From the NCBI RefSeq assembly GCF_003026215.1, contig NZ_PYOC01000001.1:496001-560000 (forward strand): a stretch of DNA of 64,000 nucleotides. Reading direction: 5' to 3'. This stretch comes from Photobacterium indicum. GTDB lineage: Bacteria; Pseudomonadota; Gammaproteobacteria; Enterobacterales; Vibrionaceae. A program made the position numbers and the translations under genes. The notes below the pieces were generated by a model. The model made no database searches and was not told the origin of the DNA. It saw only the letters and a program-made list of their open reading frames with translations. Of this stretch, positions 49,579 through 59,093 are shown piece after piece; position 1 is the first letter of the stretch, and each line of letters opens with the position of its first letter.

Positions 49579-49840
49579 AAATGCTCTCTCAATTCATTCC
49601 TAATGACCAAATCAGTCTAGAGCGAAGAGACCATACACACACGGTGTAGGTAGGCCAAAAAATGGTGAATATCGAACTTATCGTATTGTCGTAATGTAAG
49701 AAGACAGATTAGCTTGATGATCATTCAAGCCAGCCTCTGAGCGTATTCTACAAAGGGGGCGTTTTTTTATTGTCTACAGTTTTGTTTAGCTATCCATTTT
49801 TCCTGTTATTCATCTCCGTTTTAGGCACATAAAAGATCAA
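49579..49840. terminator. Intergenic stretch with an orphan, decayed terminator copy (49727-49770)
   Basis: At 49727-49770 (AAGCC...TATTCTACAAAGGG then a T run) is a degenerate copy of the GH63 terminator at 47802-47842, sharing TATTCTACAA and the upstream GAAGACA block. No plus-strand gene precedes it, so it has nothing to terminate; it is best read as a duplicated flank. The rest holds the NmrA promoter region; nothing else seen. Confidence 0.65.
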
Positions 49841-49948
49841 ACTGTCGACAATCTAGACTAAGGTCTAATACATATTGTTAACAATTGGCTTGTAATTATA
49901 CAATTTTAACGCTAAATTTTGATTATTAACTGACCAATTGTTGACAAT
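49841..49948. promoter_or_regulatory. Three GntR-type operators upstream of the prp regulator
   Basis: Three 12-nt near-identical palindromes: ACTGTCGACAAT (49841-49852), ATTGTTAACAAT (49874-49885) and ATTGTTGACAAT (49937-49948). The common core is TTGT-YR-ACAA. The last ends 4 bp before the regulator start codon, so binding would block its own transcript. Confidence 0.8.
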
Positions 49949-49952
49949 GTAA

Positions 49953-50714
49953 ATGAAAAAGCAAGATGCAATGCTAGAAGCTGTCGACACTATCTCGGTG
50001 CTTTCAGCAGATATACAGCTAACGTCTATCACGGCAGAGTGTGAAGCTGGCGTAAAAGAGCTGACCAAATCTGAAAACCTTACCGAGCAGTTGATTGAGC
50101 TTATTGTCAGCGGTGAATACCAAGCTGGTAGCAAAATTTCGGAACCTGAATTAGCCCGCAGTTTCAGTGTCAGTCGCGGACCACTACGTGAAGCCATTAT
50201 GCGTGTTGAAGCCCTGGGTTTAGTGGAGCGCGTACCGCATGTTGGTGCGCGGGTTGTTGAATTAAGCCAAGAAAAGCTCATCGAAATTTATGCGGTACGT
50301 GAAGCCTTAGAAGGTATGGCTGCAAGGCTTGCCTGTATTAATATTACCGATAAAGAAATTGATGCCCTGCAAGATCTATTAGAACAACACCAACGCCATA
50401 TTGAACAAGTCGACGGTGCCTCTTATTTTCACCAGCAAGGGGACTTTGACTTTCATTACCGAATTATAAAAGCCAGCCGAAACACCAAGTTAATCAGTTT
50501 ATTGTGTGACGAGCTTTATCATCTGTTACGCATGTACCGTTTTCAATCACCACGCAAGCATTCAAGGCCTACTACTGCATTGAGTGAACATATTCACATT
50601 CTGGCAGCCATTAGAGAGCGAGATGGTGAGCTCGCAGAACTATTAATGCGCCGCCATATTATGCGCAGCCGCCAACTGATTGAAAATCAGCTTACAGAAG
50701 ATATAAAGAAGTGA
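49953..50714 (+). CDS. GntR-family (FadR subfamily) regulator of the prp genes
   Basis: The 253-residue protein has its winged helix at about 45-110 (LIELIVSGEYQAGSKISEPELARSF, SRGPLREAIMRVEALGLVERV) and a helical FCD effector domain (about 125-235; DFDFHYRIIKASRN, LSEHIHILAAIRERDGELA). The first 40 residues precede the normal domain start and there is no clear ribosome binding site before the ATG at 49953, so a later start (for example ATG 49968) is possible. GntR-type prp regulators are known in Shewanella and relatives. It precedes prpB by 99 bp on the same strand; three matching palindromes lie in its promoter. The effector is probably a methylcitrate-cycle metabolite. Confidence 0.88.
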   Translation: MKKQDAMLEAVDTISVLSADIQLTSITAECEAGVKELTKSENLTEQLIELIVSGEYQAGSKISEPELARSFSVSRGPLREAIMRVEALGLVERVPHVGARVVELSQEKLIEIYAVREALEGMAARLACINITDKEIDALQDLLEQHQRHIEQVDGASYFHQQGDFDFHYRIIKASRNTKLISLLCDELYHLLRMYRFQSPRKHSRPTTALSEHIHILAAIRERDGELAELLMRRHIMRSRQLIENQLTEDIKK

Positions 50715-50813
50715 GATTTTTTAGTGTGGGATGAAACACAATATAACGTATGAAGAAACGAATTCAGGAAGAAGAGATATCGAATAGGAATAAAATCACA
50801 AGGAGATAGCACC

Positions 50814-51683
50814 ATGAGCCCAGGAAAACGCTTCCGCCAAGCGGTGGCCCAAAATAATCCATTGCAAATTGTTGGCACCATTAACCCTTATTGCGCAATG
50901 ATGGCTGAACAAGTCGGCCATCAAGCTATTTATTTATCGGGTGGGGGGATTGCCAATGCATCGTATGGCTTACCTGATTTAGGGATCACAACATTAAATG
51001 ATGTACTGGAAGATGTTCGGCGAATAACGGCTGCCACTCAATTACCCTTACTGGTCGATATTGATACTGGCTTTGGGGGCGCATTCAATATTGCGCGTAC
51101 AGTAAAAGAGATGGAGCGCGCAGGTGCTGCAGCTATTCACATGGAAGATCAAGTGGCACAAAAGCGCTGCGGGCATCGTCCCAATAAAGCGATTGTTAGC
51201 CAAAACGAAATGGTTGATCGAATTAAAGCTGCCGCAGATGCACGTATAGACAGTGATTTCGTTATCATGGCGAGGACAGATGCATTAGCTGTCGAAGGGA
51301 TGGATTCAGCCATTGAACGCGCAATTGCCTGTGTCAAAGCGGGGGCTGATATGATTTTCCCTGAAGCGATTAATTCCCTCGAGCAATACCAGCAATTTTC
51401 AGATGCTGTGAATGTCCCAATTTTAGCCAACATTACAGAGTTCGGACAAACGCCCTTATTTTCAGGCGAAGAGTTAGCGGAATGCGGTGTCGATATGGTG
51501 CTTTATCCACTGTCTGCTTTTCGCGCCATGAACCAAGCGGCTTTGAATGTTTATCAGCATCTTAAATCAGATGGTCATCAGCGTAATGTGGTTGATCAAA
51601 TGCAAACGCGTGAGCAGCTATACCATTATTTGGGATATCACGATTACGAACAAAAATTAGATCACCTGTTTAAAAAAGAATAA
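50814..51683 (+). CDS. prpB: Methylisocitrate lyase
   Basis: The 289-residue enzyme splits 2-methylisocitrate to pyruvate and succinate. Signatures: [34 protein letters not shown] (metal Asp), [14 protein letters not shown] (catalytic Cys in the KRCGH motif) and [12 protein letters not shown]. It belongs to the isocitrate lyase/PEP mutase superfamily; the length fits PrpB. An AGGAG site precedes the ATG. First enzyme gene of prpBCDE. Confidence 0.96.
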   Translation: MSPGKRFRQAVAQNNPLQIVGTINPYCAMMAEQVGHQAIYLSGGGIANASYGLPDLGITTLNDVLEDVRRITAATQLPLLVDIDTGFGGAFNIARTVKEMERAGAAAIHMEDQVAQKRCGHRPNKAIVSQNEMVDRIKAAADARIDSDFVIMARTDALAVEGMDSAIERAIACVKAGADMIFPEAINSLEQYQQFSDAVNVPILANITEFGQTPLFSGEELAECGVDMVLYPLSAFRAMNQAALNVYQHLKSDGHQRNVVDQMQTREQLYHYLGYHDYEQKLDHLFKKE

Positions 51684-51857
51684 ACAGTAATAACTGAACA
51701 AATAAAATAATAATTAAATAAAACCAATAACGAATTAAGTAGTGATTTATTACGACACTCTTTTTGTGCTTTGGCATCTCTATATTGCCATCGAATAAAA
51801 AGTAACCAATAAACATTACAACCTAATCCAATAATGTGAAATATAAAGGAGTCCGTT

Positions 51858-53018
51858 ATGTCTGCAATAGCCGTAACTGATAGTCAAAAGGATAAGAAAG
51901 CCCTGAACGGTGCTGGGTTACGTGGCCAGAGTGCAGGTACAACCTCGTTGTGTACTGTCGGCCAATCGGGCACAGGTTTAACTTATCGGGGTTATGACAT
52001 CACCGATCTTGCTCATCATGCTGAATTTGAAGAAGTGGCTTATCTGCTGTTAAAAGGTCAGCTACCCACTCAAAGTGAACTGGATAATTATAAACAAGCA
52101 TTACAAAGTGCTCGCGGTTTACCCCCAGCATTATGCTTAGTATTAGAAGCGATTCCTGCCAGTGCACACCCTATGGATGTGATGCGAACAGGCTGTTCAA
52201 TGCTCGGTAATCTTGATCAAGAACTCGACTTTTCAGAGCAAGGTGAAAAAACGGACACCTTATTAGCATTATTGCCCGCCATTATTTGTTATTGGTATCG
52301 CTACAGTCACCATGGCGTACGAATTAATACTGCAAATAGCACGCAAGACAGCATTGGCGGCTACTTCTTAGAAATGCTGACCGGTGAAGCGCCATCGGAA
52401 TTACATAAAAAGGTGATGCATTGCTCGTTGGTTTTATATGCCGAGCACGAATTTAATGCTTCGACGTTTACAGCGCGTGTGTGTGCGTCCACTTTGTCTG
52501 ATTTGCATTCTTGTATTACGGCGGCAATCGGTAGTTTGCGAGGGCCGTTGCATGGCGGAGCCAACGAAGCGGCGATGGCAATGATCGAACAATGGCAAAG
52601 CGCAGAACAAGCGGAAGCTGGCACAATGGAAATGCTCGCGAATAAAGACAAAATTATGGGTTTTGGCCATGCCATTTACCGTGAATCCGATCCCCGAAAT
52701 GCCTTGATTAAAGAGTGGTCGCGCAAGTTATCTAAAGACGTTAATGATACTCACTTATTTGAGGTGTCAGAAAAGGTCGAGCAAATTATGAAACGTGAAA
52801 AAGGGCTATTCCCTAACGCTGATTTCTTCCATGCGTCTGCTTATCACTTCATGGGCATTCCTACCAAACTGTTTACACCGATTTTCGTAATGAGCCGTGT
52901 AACAGGATGGGCGGCACATGTTTTCGAGCAGCGTGAAAATAACCGGATTATTCGCCCAAGTGCCGATTATCAAGGCCCTGAACATCAAGATTGGTTACCG
53001 ATAGAACAACGTATTTAG
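51858..53018 (+). CDS. prpC: 2-methylcitrate synthase
   Basis: The 386-residue citrate-synthase-family enzyme joins propionyl-CoA and oxaloacetate. Motifs are LTYRGYDITDLAHHAEFEEVAYLLL, ANKDKIMGFGHAIYRESDPR (catalytic His region) and PNADFFHASAYHFMGI (catalytic Asp). Short length and the GLRGQSAGTTSLCTVG opening match PrpC rather than GltA. It lies 174 bp after prpB, a gap that may hold a promoter or processing site, and 44 bp before prpD. Confidence 0.95.
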   Translation: MSAIAVTDSQKDKKALNGAGLRGQSAGTTSLCTVGQSGTGLTYRGYDITDLAHHAEFEEVAYLLLKGQLPTQSELDNYKQALQSARGLPPALCLVLEAIPASAHPMDVMRTGCSMLGNLDQELDFSEQGEKTDTLLALLPAIICYWYRYSHHGVRINTANSTQDSIGGYFLEMLTGEAPSELHKKVMHCSLVLYAEHEFNASTFTARVCASTLSDLHSCITAAIGSLRGPLHGGANEAAMAMIEQWQSAEQAEAGTMEMLANKDKIMGFGHAIYRESDPRNALIKEWSRKLSKDVNDTHLFEVSEKVEQIMKREKGLFPNADFFHASAYHFMGIPTKLFTPIFVMSRVTGWAAHVFEQRENNRIIRPSADYQGPEHQDWLPIEQRI

Positions 53019-53062
53019 ATTGGATATACCAACGGATTAATAAATATTAAAGGACAAAACCC

Positions 53063-54514
53063 ATGAGTACGAATGTAGAATTGAATGAACGCCCAGCACC
53101 AGACGAGCTATTGGTACAGATTGCCGATTATGTTGCCAATACACAGATTGAATCAGCAGAAGCTTATAACACTGCTCGTAACTGCTTAATCGATACCTTA
53201 GGGTGTGGGTTATTAGCACTGCGCTTTCCAGAGTGTACCAAGCACCTTGGCCCTATTGTGCCGGGTACTACAGTACAGCATGGTGCGCGTGTACCGGGCA
53301 CTTCACACGAGTTAGATCCGGTTATGGCCGCATTTAATATTGGTTGTATTATTCGTTGGCTCGATTTTAATGATACCTGGCTAGCTGCTGAGTGGGGGCA
53401 TCCTTCCGATAACCTTGGCGGTATTTTAGCAACCGCTGATTACTTAAGCCGTGTTGCAGTATCTCAAGGTAAGCCAGCACTCACCATGCGTGATGTGTTG
53501 ACGGCAATGATCAAAGCACACGAGATCCAAGGAGTGTTAGCGCTTGAGAATAGTTATAACCGCGTTGGGCTCGATCATGTGTTATTGGTGCGGGTCGCAT
53601 CGACGGCTGTTGTCACTAAAATGCTGGGTGGCAATCGCGATCAAATCATAGATGCGATATCACAAGCGTGGGTAGACGGTTGTTCATTACGCACATACCG
53701 TCATGCACCTAATGCCGGATCGCGTAAATCATGGGCTGCGGGCGATGCAACATCGCGTGCTGTACGCCTAGCTATGATCACCATGAAAGGTGAGATGGGT
53801 TTACCATCGGTTCTGACTGCTCCGCAGTGGGGATATTACGATGTACTGTTTAATGGGGAGCAATTTAAAGTCAATCAGCCATTTGATAGCTATGTAATGG
53901 AAAACGTACTGTTTAAAATCTCTTTCCCTGCTGAATTCCATGCACAAACCGCGGTTGAATGCGCAGTAACGTTGCATGATCAGGTGAAAGATCGAATTGA
54001 TGATATTGAACGCATTGTTGTTACTACGCATGAATCTGCCATTCGTATTATTTCAAAGTCGGGGAATCTTGCTAACCCTGCCGATCGTGATCATTGCTTA
54101 CAATATATGATTGCCGTGCCGCTTTTACATGGTGATTTAGTTGCCGAGCATTATGAAGATGATTTCCATAAAGGTGATGCACGTATAGATGTGTTACGCG
54201 ACAAAATGGTGATCAAAGAAGATCCTCGATATAGCGCCGAATACTTAGAAGCCGACAAGCGTTCTATTGCGAATGCGATTCAAGTGTTCTTTAGTGATGG
54301 GTCGTCAACGGACAGTATTGTTGTGGAATACCCTATTGGTCACCGTCGTCGCCGTGAAGAAGGTATTCCCGTATTAGAAAATAAATTTCTGCGTAATCTG
54401 CAAACCCGTTTCCCTGTCGGAACTAGCCAAAAGATATTTGATCTATGTAGCGATCAAAATAAATTGGAATCAACCCCAGTCAATGAATTCATGGAATTGT
54501 TCGTGATTAATTAA
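53063..54514 (+). CDS. prpD: 2-methylcitrate dehydratase
   Basis: The 483-residue MmgE/PrpD-family enzyme is cofactor-independent and converts 2-methylcitrate to 2-methyl-cis-aconitate. Typical segments are [43 protein letters not shown] and [20 protein letters not shown]. This is the enteric-type PrpD, not the iron-sulfur AcnD plus PrpF pair that is frequent in Shewanella and vibrios. It is cotranscribed with prpC and prpE. Confidence 0.96.
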   Translation: MSTNVELNERPAPDELLVQIADYVANTQIESAEAYNTARNCLIDTLGCGLLALRFPECTKHLGPIVPGTTVQHGARVPGTSHELDPVMAAFNIGCIIRWLDFNDTWLAAEWGHPSDNLGGILATADYLSRVAVSQGKPALTMRDVLTAMIKAHEIQGVLALENSYNRVGLDHVLLVRVASTAVVTKMLGGNRDQIIDAISQAWVDGCSLRTYRHAPNAGSRKSWAAGDATSRAVRLAMITMKGEMGLPSVLTAPQWGYYDVLFNGEQFKVNQPFDSYVMENVLFKISFPAEFHAQTAVECAVTLHDQVKDRIDDIERIVVTTHESAIRIISKSGNLANPADRDHCLQYMIAVPLLHGDLVAEHYEDDFHKGDARIDVLRDKMVIKEDPRYSAEYLEADKRSIANAIQVFFSDGSSTDSIVVEYPIGHRRRREEGIPVLENKFLRNLQTRFPVGTSQKIFDLCSDQNKLESTPVNEFMELFVIN

Positions 54515-54587
54515 CGCGTTTTAATTCTGCTGGTAGGTATGTAGATATTATTTACCAGCTCACTTGAATAGGCGAAAGGAGACCACT

Positions 54588-56462
54588 ATGTCAGCCTATC
54601 AGGATGCATTTGATTTTGCCGCCAGCGAGCCAGAACTCTTTTGGAAACAACAAGCACAGTCTATTTCTTGGTTTCGATTTCCTGAAACAATATTAAGTAA
54701 TGATGAACACGGTATAGAGCGATGGTTTGCCGACGGTGAGCTCAATACCGCGTACTTAGCACTCGATTATCATGTCGATAATGGTCGAGGTGATCAAACT
54801 GCCCTTATTTATGACTCTCCCGTTACGGGAAAAAAGGCGCGCTATAGTTATCGTGTATTACGTGATCAAGTCGCGAAAACCGCCGGTATGCTGGCAAGTT
54901 TAGGGGTTGAAAAAGGCGATCGAGTTGTGATCTATATGCCGATGATCCCTGAAGCGGCCATGGCAATGTTAGCGTGTGCTCGATTAGGGGCGATTCACTC
55001 TGTTGTATTTGGTGGGTTTGCACCCAGTGAACTCGCCGTTCGTATAGAAGATGCTGAGCCGAAAATTGTGTTAACAGCATCATGCGGAGTTGAAGTCAGT
55101 AAAGTTATTCCTTATAAACCGCTGGTGGATCAGGCTGTAATGGATAGCCGTTGGAAACCAGATAGTGTCGTGGTTTTCCAACGAAAAGAATGCCTTGCAG
55201 ATTTAAATCAAGCCAGAGATATCGATTGGGTAACATTATTCAACCGTTCTACACCTCATGATTGTGTGCCAGTAAAAGCGACAGATCCTCTGTATATTTT
55301 ATATACATCAGGCACAACCGGAAAACCCAAGGGGGTGGTGCGTGATAACGGCGGACATGCTGTTGCAATGAAATACAGCATGGAATCAATTTACAATGTA
55401 AAACCGGGTGAAGTGTATTGGGCGGCATCTGATATAGGGTGGGTTGTTGGGCACTCTTACATTGTTTATGCGCCGCTTATTCATGGTTGTACCACGATCA
55501 TGTATGAAGGGAAGCCAGTAAAAACACCGGATCCTGCTGCATTCTGGCGAGTATGTGAAGAATATGGTGTGAGTATCTTATTTTCTGCCCCAACGGCATT
55601 TCGTGCGATCAAGAAAGAAGATCCAGACGGTGCATTGCTGGCTGCATTTCCGATGAAAAAACTGCGCACTATTTTTATGGCTGGCGAGCGGTTAGATCCG
55701 CCAACCCTTGAATGGGTAGAAACCAAAACCCAACGCCCTGTTGTTGATCATTGGTGGCAAACTGAAACGGGGTGGGCTATTGCTGGCAATCCTTTGGGGC
55801 TAGAAATATTTGACTTAAAACCGGGCTCAGCGACCAAACCGATACCGGGCTATCAAGTTGAAGTGCTTAATGAATTGGGCGAACGACAATCCATGAATGA
55901 GCAAGGTTATATCGCGATAAAACGACCACTACCACCAAGCTGCTTGCCGACCGTATGGCGTAATCATGATCGCTTTGAATCTGGGTATTTAAGCCAGTTT
56001 CCTGGTTATTATGTATCGGGTGACGGTGGCTATATTGATGAAGACGGCTATCTGTTTGTGATGGGGCGTATTGACGATGTGATTAATGTCGCTGGTCACC
56101 GCTTATCGACTGGAGAAATGGAAGAAGTAGTAGGTGCCCATGAAGCTGTTGCCGAGTGTGCCGTTATTGGTATACACGATGATCTAAAAGGGCAGCTACC
56201 ATTAGGCTTGGTGGTATTAAAAGACGGTTATGTCTCTGAAAATGGGGTTATTGAGGCGGAATTATTACAACAAGTTCGTGCAAAAATAGGTGCGGTGGCG
56301 TGCTTTAAACGTGCGTTAATTGTCGATCGCTTACCGAAAACCCGTTCGGGTAAAATACTGCGCCGTGTTATTCGCCAAATAGCAGATGGAGAACAATATG
56401 TTGTGCCATCGACTATCGATGATCCATCAAGCTTGAATGAAATAGAAAGGGCACTTTACTAA
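54588..56462 (+). CDS. prpE: Propionate--CoA ligase
   Basis: Counting from ATG 54588, the product is 624 residues; a near-perfect AAAGGAG precedes that codon, whereas the upstream in-frame codon at 54564 has no site. Acyl-adenylate synthetase motifs are present: YILYTSGTTGKPKGVVRD, WWQTETGWAI, VSGDGGYIDEDGYLFVMGRIDDVINVAGHRL and the C-terminal catalytic Lys in KTRSGKILRR. It activates propionate for entry into the methylcitrate cycle. Last gene of prpBCDE, followed by a hairpin with T-rich end. Confidence 0.95.
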   Translation: MSAYQDAFDFAASEPELFWKQQAQSISWFRFPETILSNDEHGIERWFADGELNTAYLALDYHVDNGRGDQTALIYDSPVTGKKARYSYRVLRDQVAKTAGMLASLGVEKGDRVVIYMPMIPEAAMAMLACARLGAIHSVVFGGFAPSELAVRIEDAEPKIVLTASCGVEVSKVIPYKPLVDQAVMDSRWKPDSVVVFQRKECLADLNQARDIDWVTLFNRSTPHDCVPVKATDPLYILYTSGTTGKPKGVVRDNGGHAVAMKYSMESIYNVKPGEVYWAASDIGWVVGHSYIVYAPLIHGCTTIMYEGKPVKTPDPAAFWRVCEEYGVSILFSAPTAFRAIKKEDPDGALLAAFPMKKLRTIFMAGERLDPPTLEWVETKTQRPVVDHWWQTETGWAIAGNPLGLEIFDLKPGSATKPIPGYQVEVLNELGERQSMNEQGYIAIKRPLPPSCLPTVWRNHDRFESGYLSQFPGYYVSGDGGYIDEDGYLFVMGRIDDVINVAGHRLSTGEMEEVVGAHEAVAECAVIGIHDDLKGQLPLGLVVLKDGYVSENGVIEAELLQQVRAKIGAVACFKRALIVDRLPKTRSGKILRRVIRQIADGEQYVVPSTIDDPSSLNEIERALY

Positions 56463-56486
56463 TTTAACCTCAGTTCGGGATAATTT

Positions 56487-56530
56487 AAATACACACTATC
56501 TACAATGATGACAGTATATAGTGTGTATTT
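56487..56530 (+). terminator. Hairpin terminator of prpBCDE
   Basis: 13-bp perfect arms (AAATACACACTAT with its complement), 18-nt loop, followed by a short T run, 25 bp after prpE. Confidence 0.65.
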
Positions 56531-56605
56531 TTAGCTGGTTATGGTGCTTTATCGCAGTATTAAGTGGAATGGTTATCTTTGTATAATGTTTTGAGCTAAT
56601 GAAAT

Positions 56606-57013
56606 TTAGACCACGCCTATCTGTTGTAGCATGCCCATTTGATCCCATTGCTCCCAACGTTCAACAACTTGATCTTCCACCAAACGATCTAAGATTAACC
56701 CTTCGAATTTTGCTTTATTTCCTGATGGCGGTGAATCCCCTAAAGAGCCTGTATGAGTGCCTATCGCCGTCCACCGTGTTGCGACTTTGTCGCCAGATAC
56801 AATCTGATCATTCACTGCTATGTGTAAATCTGGAAAAGCCGTTAATAAGCCACTGACCAACTCTTTGAATTCTGAGACTGAAAGGTTTGGATCTGGTGCG
56901 CCTGCCATGTGGATAATACAGTTTGCTGCGAACGCTTCATCTGCCCCAGATACATCACCCCGATTCAGACCATCGACCCATATTTGTTCATATTTAGTTA
57001 TTGTTAAACTCAT
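56606..57013 (-). CDS. SnoaL-like polyketide-cyclase-fold protein
   Basis: Start is placed at ATG 57013 (MSLTITKYEQIWVDG), which has GAGAAAAGAG upstream; an ATG at 57040 lacks a site. The 135-residue protein has the SnoaL/NTF2-like fold pattern: EQIWVDGLNRGDVSGADEAFA, ANCIIHMAGAPDPNLSVSEFKELV and VATRWTAIGTHTGSLGDSPPSG. Members are ester cyclases, hydrolases or ligand-binding proteins; the genuine substrate is unknown. Transcribed alone, facing the prpE terminator. Confidence 0.85.
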   Translation of the reverse strand: MSLTITKYEQIWVDGLNRGDVSGADEAFAANCIIHMAGAPDPNLSVSEFKELVSGLLTAFPDLHIAVNDQIVSGDKVATRWTAIGTHTGSLGDSPPSGNKAKFEGLILDRLVEDQVVERWEQWDQMGMLQQIGVV

Positions 57014-57288
57014 CGCTCTTTTCTCTACAGAGGAATTCATATGAAAATATAGACTATCTAGAAAATAGGGCGCAGGTGTTTGGGTTTATTTTCCAATTTA
57101 TAAGTGTGATCTAACCGCAAAAATCCTACTTAACGTCTTTTTTGGAGAAATATATTCTCTATTTTCTTTATTTAGTAGTAATTAAAGCGAAACTTTTCCC
57201 TGAAAGAAGGCTTATTCTAATCCCATATTAAGCGAGTGGTTAACTGCTGGTTAGTTATCTTGGTATCGTGCGCATTAAGGTGAATAGA

Positions 57289-58575
57289 ATGAAAACGAAT
57301 TTATGGAATGGTTTTATTGATGTCGTTAAACGTGAAGTCGTACCGGCTTTAGGTTGTACCGAGCCAGTATCTGTCGCTTTAGCTGCTGCAATTGCTGTTG
57401 AAAAACTTAATGGTACGGTAGAAAAGATTACTGCATTGGTTTCACCTAATTTGATGAAAAATGGCATGGGCGTAGGCGTTCCGGGTACTGGAATGGTTGG
57501 CCTGCCAATTGCTGCCGCTGTCGGTGCCATAGCTGGAGAGGCTAAAGCCCAACTTGAAGTGCTAAAGAATATTACTCCAGAAGATGTTGCTCATGCCAAA
57601 ACATTGATCGATGCAGGCAATGTTCATGTTGGTGTGGCGGATGTAAATAACATTTTATACGCTAAAGTGACTGTTACCAGTGGGGATGAGTTTATAGCCG
57701 TGACTATTGCAGATAGCCATACCCATGTAATGGCTATTGAAGAAAATGGCATCACAACCTATATTGCTGAACCCGCGAATACGGCTACTTCCGTGAAGAA
57801 AGCCAATCCGTTTGAAGGTGCGTTACTAGAAGATATTTATGATTTTGCCTTGAATGCGCCTCTTGAAGACATTCGCTTTATTGAACATGCTTCAGAACTT
57901 AATGATGCATTATCTGAAGAAGGATTAACGGGAAAATACGGCTTGCAGATTGGCGCAACCTTTCAACGCAATGTTGACCGTGGTTTGCTTTCTGGTGGTT
58001 TGCTAACAGACGTATTACGTCGAACTGCAGCTGCATCTGATGCTCGTATGGATGGTGCAATGAAACCCGCTATGAGTAATTCTGGATCAGGTAACCAAGG
58101 AATTGCCGCTACGATGCCTGTGGTTGTTGTGGCTGATTTCTTAAAAGTAGATAAAGAAAAAACCATTCGTGCGCTAATGCTGTCCCATTTAACGGCTATT
58201 TATATCAAGAGCCATCAAAATAAGTTATCGGCTTTATGTGGTGCGACAACCGCATCGATGGGTGCCGTTGCAGGAATGACTTGGTTACTGGGTGGCGATC
58301 TTAACAAAATCAATAATGCTATTTGCAGCATGATTGGCGATATCGCAGGCATCATATGTGATGGTGCTAAAACCAGTTGTGCAATGAAAGTATCGTCTTC
58401 AGCGGGTTCAGCTGTTAAATCTGCATTAATGGCACTTGATGGCATTCATGTTACGGGAAATGAAGGTATTGTTGCTGATAATGCCGATGCATCTATTCGT
58501 AACCTTTCTGCGTTAGCAAATGGCTCAATGACTCAGACTGACGTACAGATTTTAGATATCATGGTAAACAAATAA
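57289..58575 (+). CDS. cyuA: CyuA/UPF0597-family L-cysteine desulfidase
   Basis: The start at ATG 57289 is preceded by AAGGTG at good spacing; a GTG at 57268 has none. The 428-residue protein belongs to the serine-dehydratase-alpha-like UPF0597 family (E. coli CyuA/YhaM), which splits L-cysteine to pyruvate, ammonia and sulfide using a [4Fe-4S] cluster. Cys are visible in VPALGCTEPVSVALA, ALCGATTASMGAVAG, NAICSMIGD, GIICDGAKTSCAMK. Substrate-binding segments are GVGVPGTGMVGLPIAAAVG and SGSGNQGIAAT. It is followed by ridA (79 bp) and an amino-acid permease of the E. coli CyuP type. Confidence 0.88.
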   Translation: MKTNLWNGFIDVVKREVVPALGCTEPVSVALAAAIAVEKLNGTVEKITALVSPNLMKNGMGVGVPGTGMVGLPIAAAVGAIAGEAKAQLEVLKNITPEDVAHAKTLIDAGNVHVGVADVNNILYAKVTVTSGDEFIAVTIADSHTHVMAIEENGITTYIAEPANTATSVKKANPFEGALLEDIYDFALNAPLEDIRFIEHASELNDALSEEGLTGKYGLQIGATFQRNVDRGLLSGGLLTDVLRRTAAASDARMDGAMKPAMSNSGSGNQGIAATMPVVVVADFLKVDKEKTIRALMLSHLTAIYIKSHQNKLSALCGATTASMGAVAGMTWLLGGDLNKINNAICSMIGDIAGIICDGAKTSCAMKVSSSAGSAVKSALMALDGIHVTGNEGIVADNADASIRNLSALANGSMTQTDVQILDIMVNK

Positions 58576-58654
58576 AATAGCAACGCATATGTAAGATAGC
58601 GATTCTAACGTTATGTATTCTCGTTTAAATGGTATAGAAGGTAAGTAGGACATC

Positions 58655-59032
58655 ATGGTAGAAACAATTAATACAAATAACGCACCAGCAGCTGTTGGTC
58701 CTTATGTTCAAGCAAAGAAATTCGGTAATATGCTATACACATCAGGTCAATTACCGTTAAACCCTGAAACGGGTAGAATGCCTGAAGATGTAGCAGAACA
58801 AACAAAGCAATCATTGGCAAATGTTGAAGCAATTGTGAATGAAGCGGGTTTAACAAAAGCAGATATCGTGAAAGCAACGGTATTTGTAAAAGACTTAAAT
58901 GATTTTGGTACAGTGAATGAAGTGTATGCCGCATTCTTTGGCGAAAATTGCCCTGCGCGTAGTTGTGTAGAAGTTGCACGATTACCGCTTGATGCAAAAG
59001 TAGAAATTGAAGTGATTGCTGTCTCTCAATAG
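58655..59032 (+). CDS. ridA: RidA-family enamine/imine deaminase
   Basis: The 125-residue trimeric YjgF/YER057c/UK114 protein has APAAVGPYVQAKKFGNMLYTSGQLPL near the N-terminus and NCPARSCVEVARLPLDAKVEIEVIAV at the end, with the active-site Arg in PARSC. RidA hydrolyses reactive 2-aminoacrylate to pyruvate and ammonia. 2-aminoacrylate is the intermediate of cysteine and serine breakdown, so its place right after cyuA makes biochemical sense, like TdcF in the threonine operon. A clear terminator follows. Confidence 0.95.
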   Translation: MVETINTNNAPAAVGPYVQAKKFGNMLYTSGQLPLNPETGRMPEDVAEQTKQSLANVEAIVNEAGLTKADIVKATVFVKDLNDFGTVNEVYAAFFGENCPARSCVEVARLPLDAKVEIEVIAVSQ

Positions 59033-59071
59033 AGTGTTATTTAAGCAACAGTCAGGTAACTGCCGAATAAG

Positions 59072-59093
59072 CCCGCATTTTGCGGGTTTTTTT
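59072..59093 (+). terminator. Rho-independent terminator of cyuA-ridA
   Basis: GC stem CCCGCA/TGCGGG, 3-nt loop, seven T residues. Confidence 0.93.

Noticed and set aside
49865..50281. 138-codon minus-strand frame opposite the prp regulator
   Set aside because: It is a mirror of the GntR coding frame with Ser/Arg-rich low-complexity composition and no start signal.
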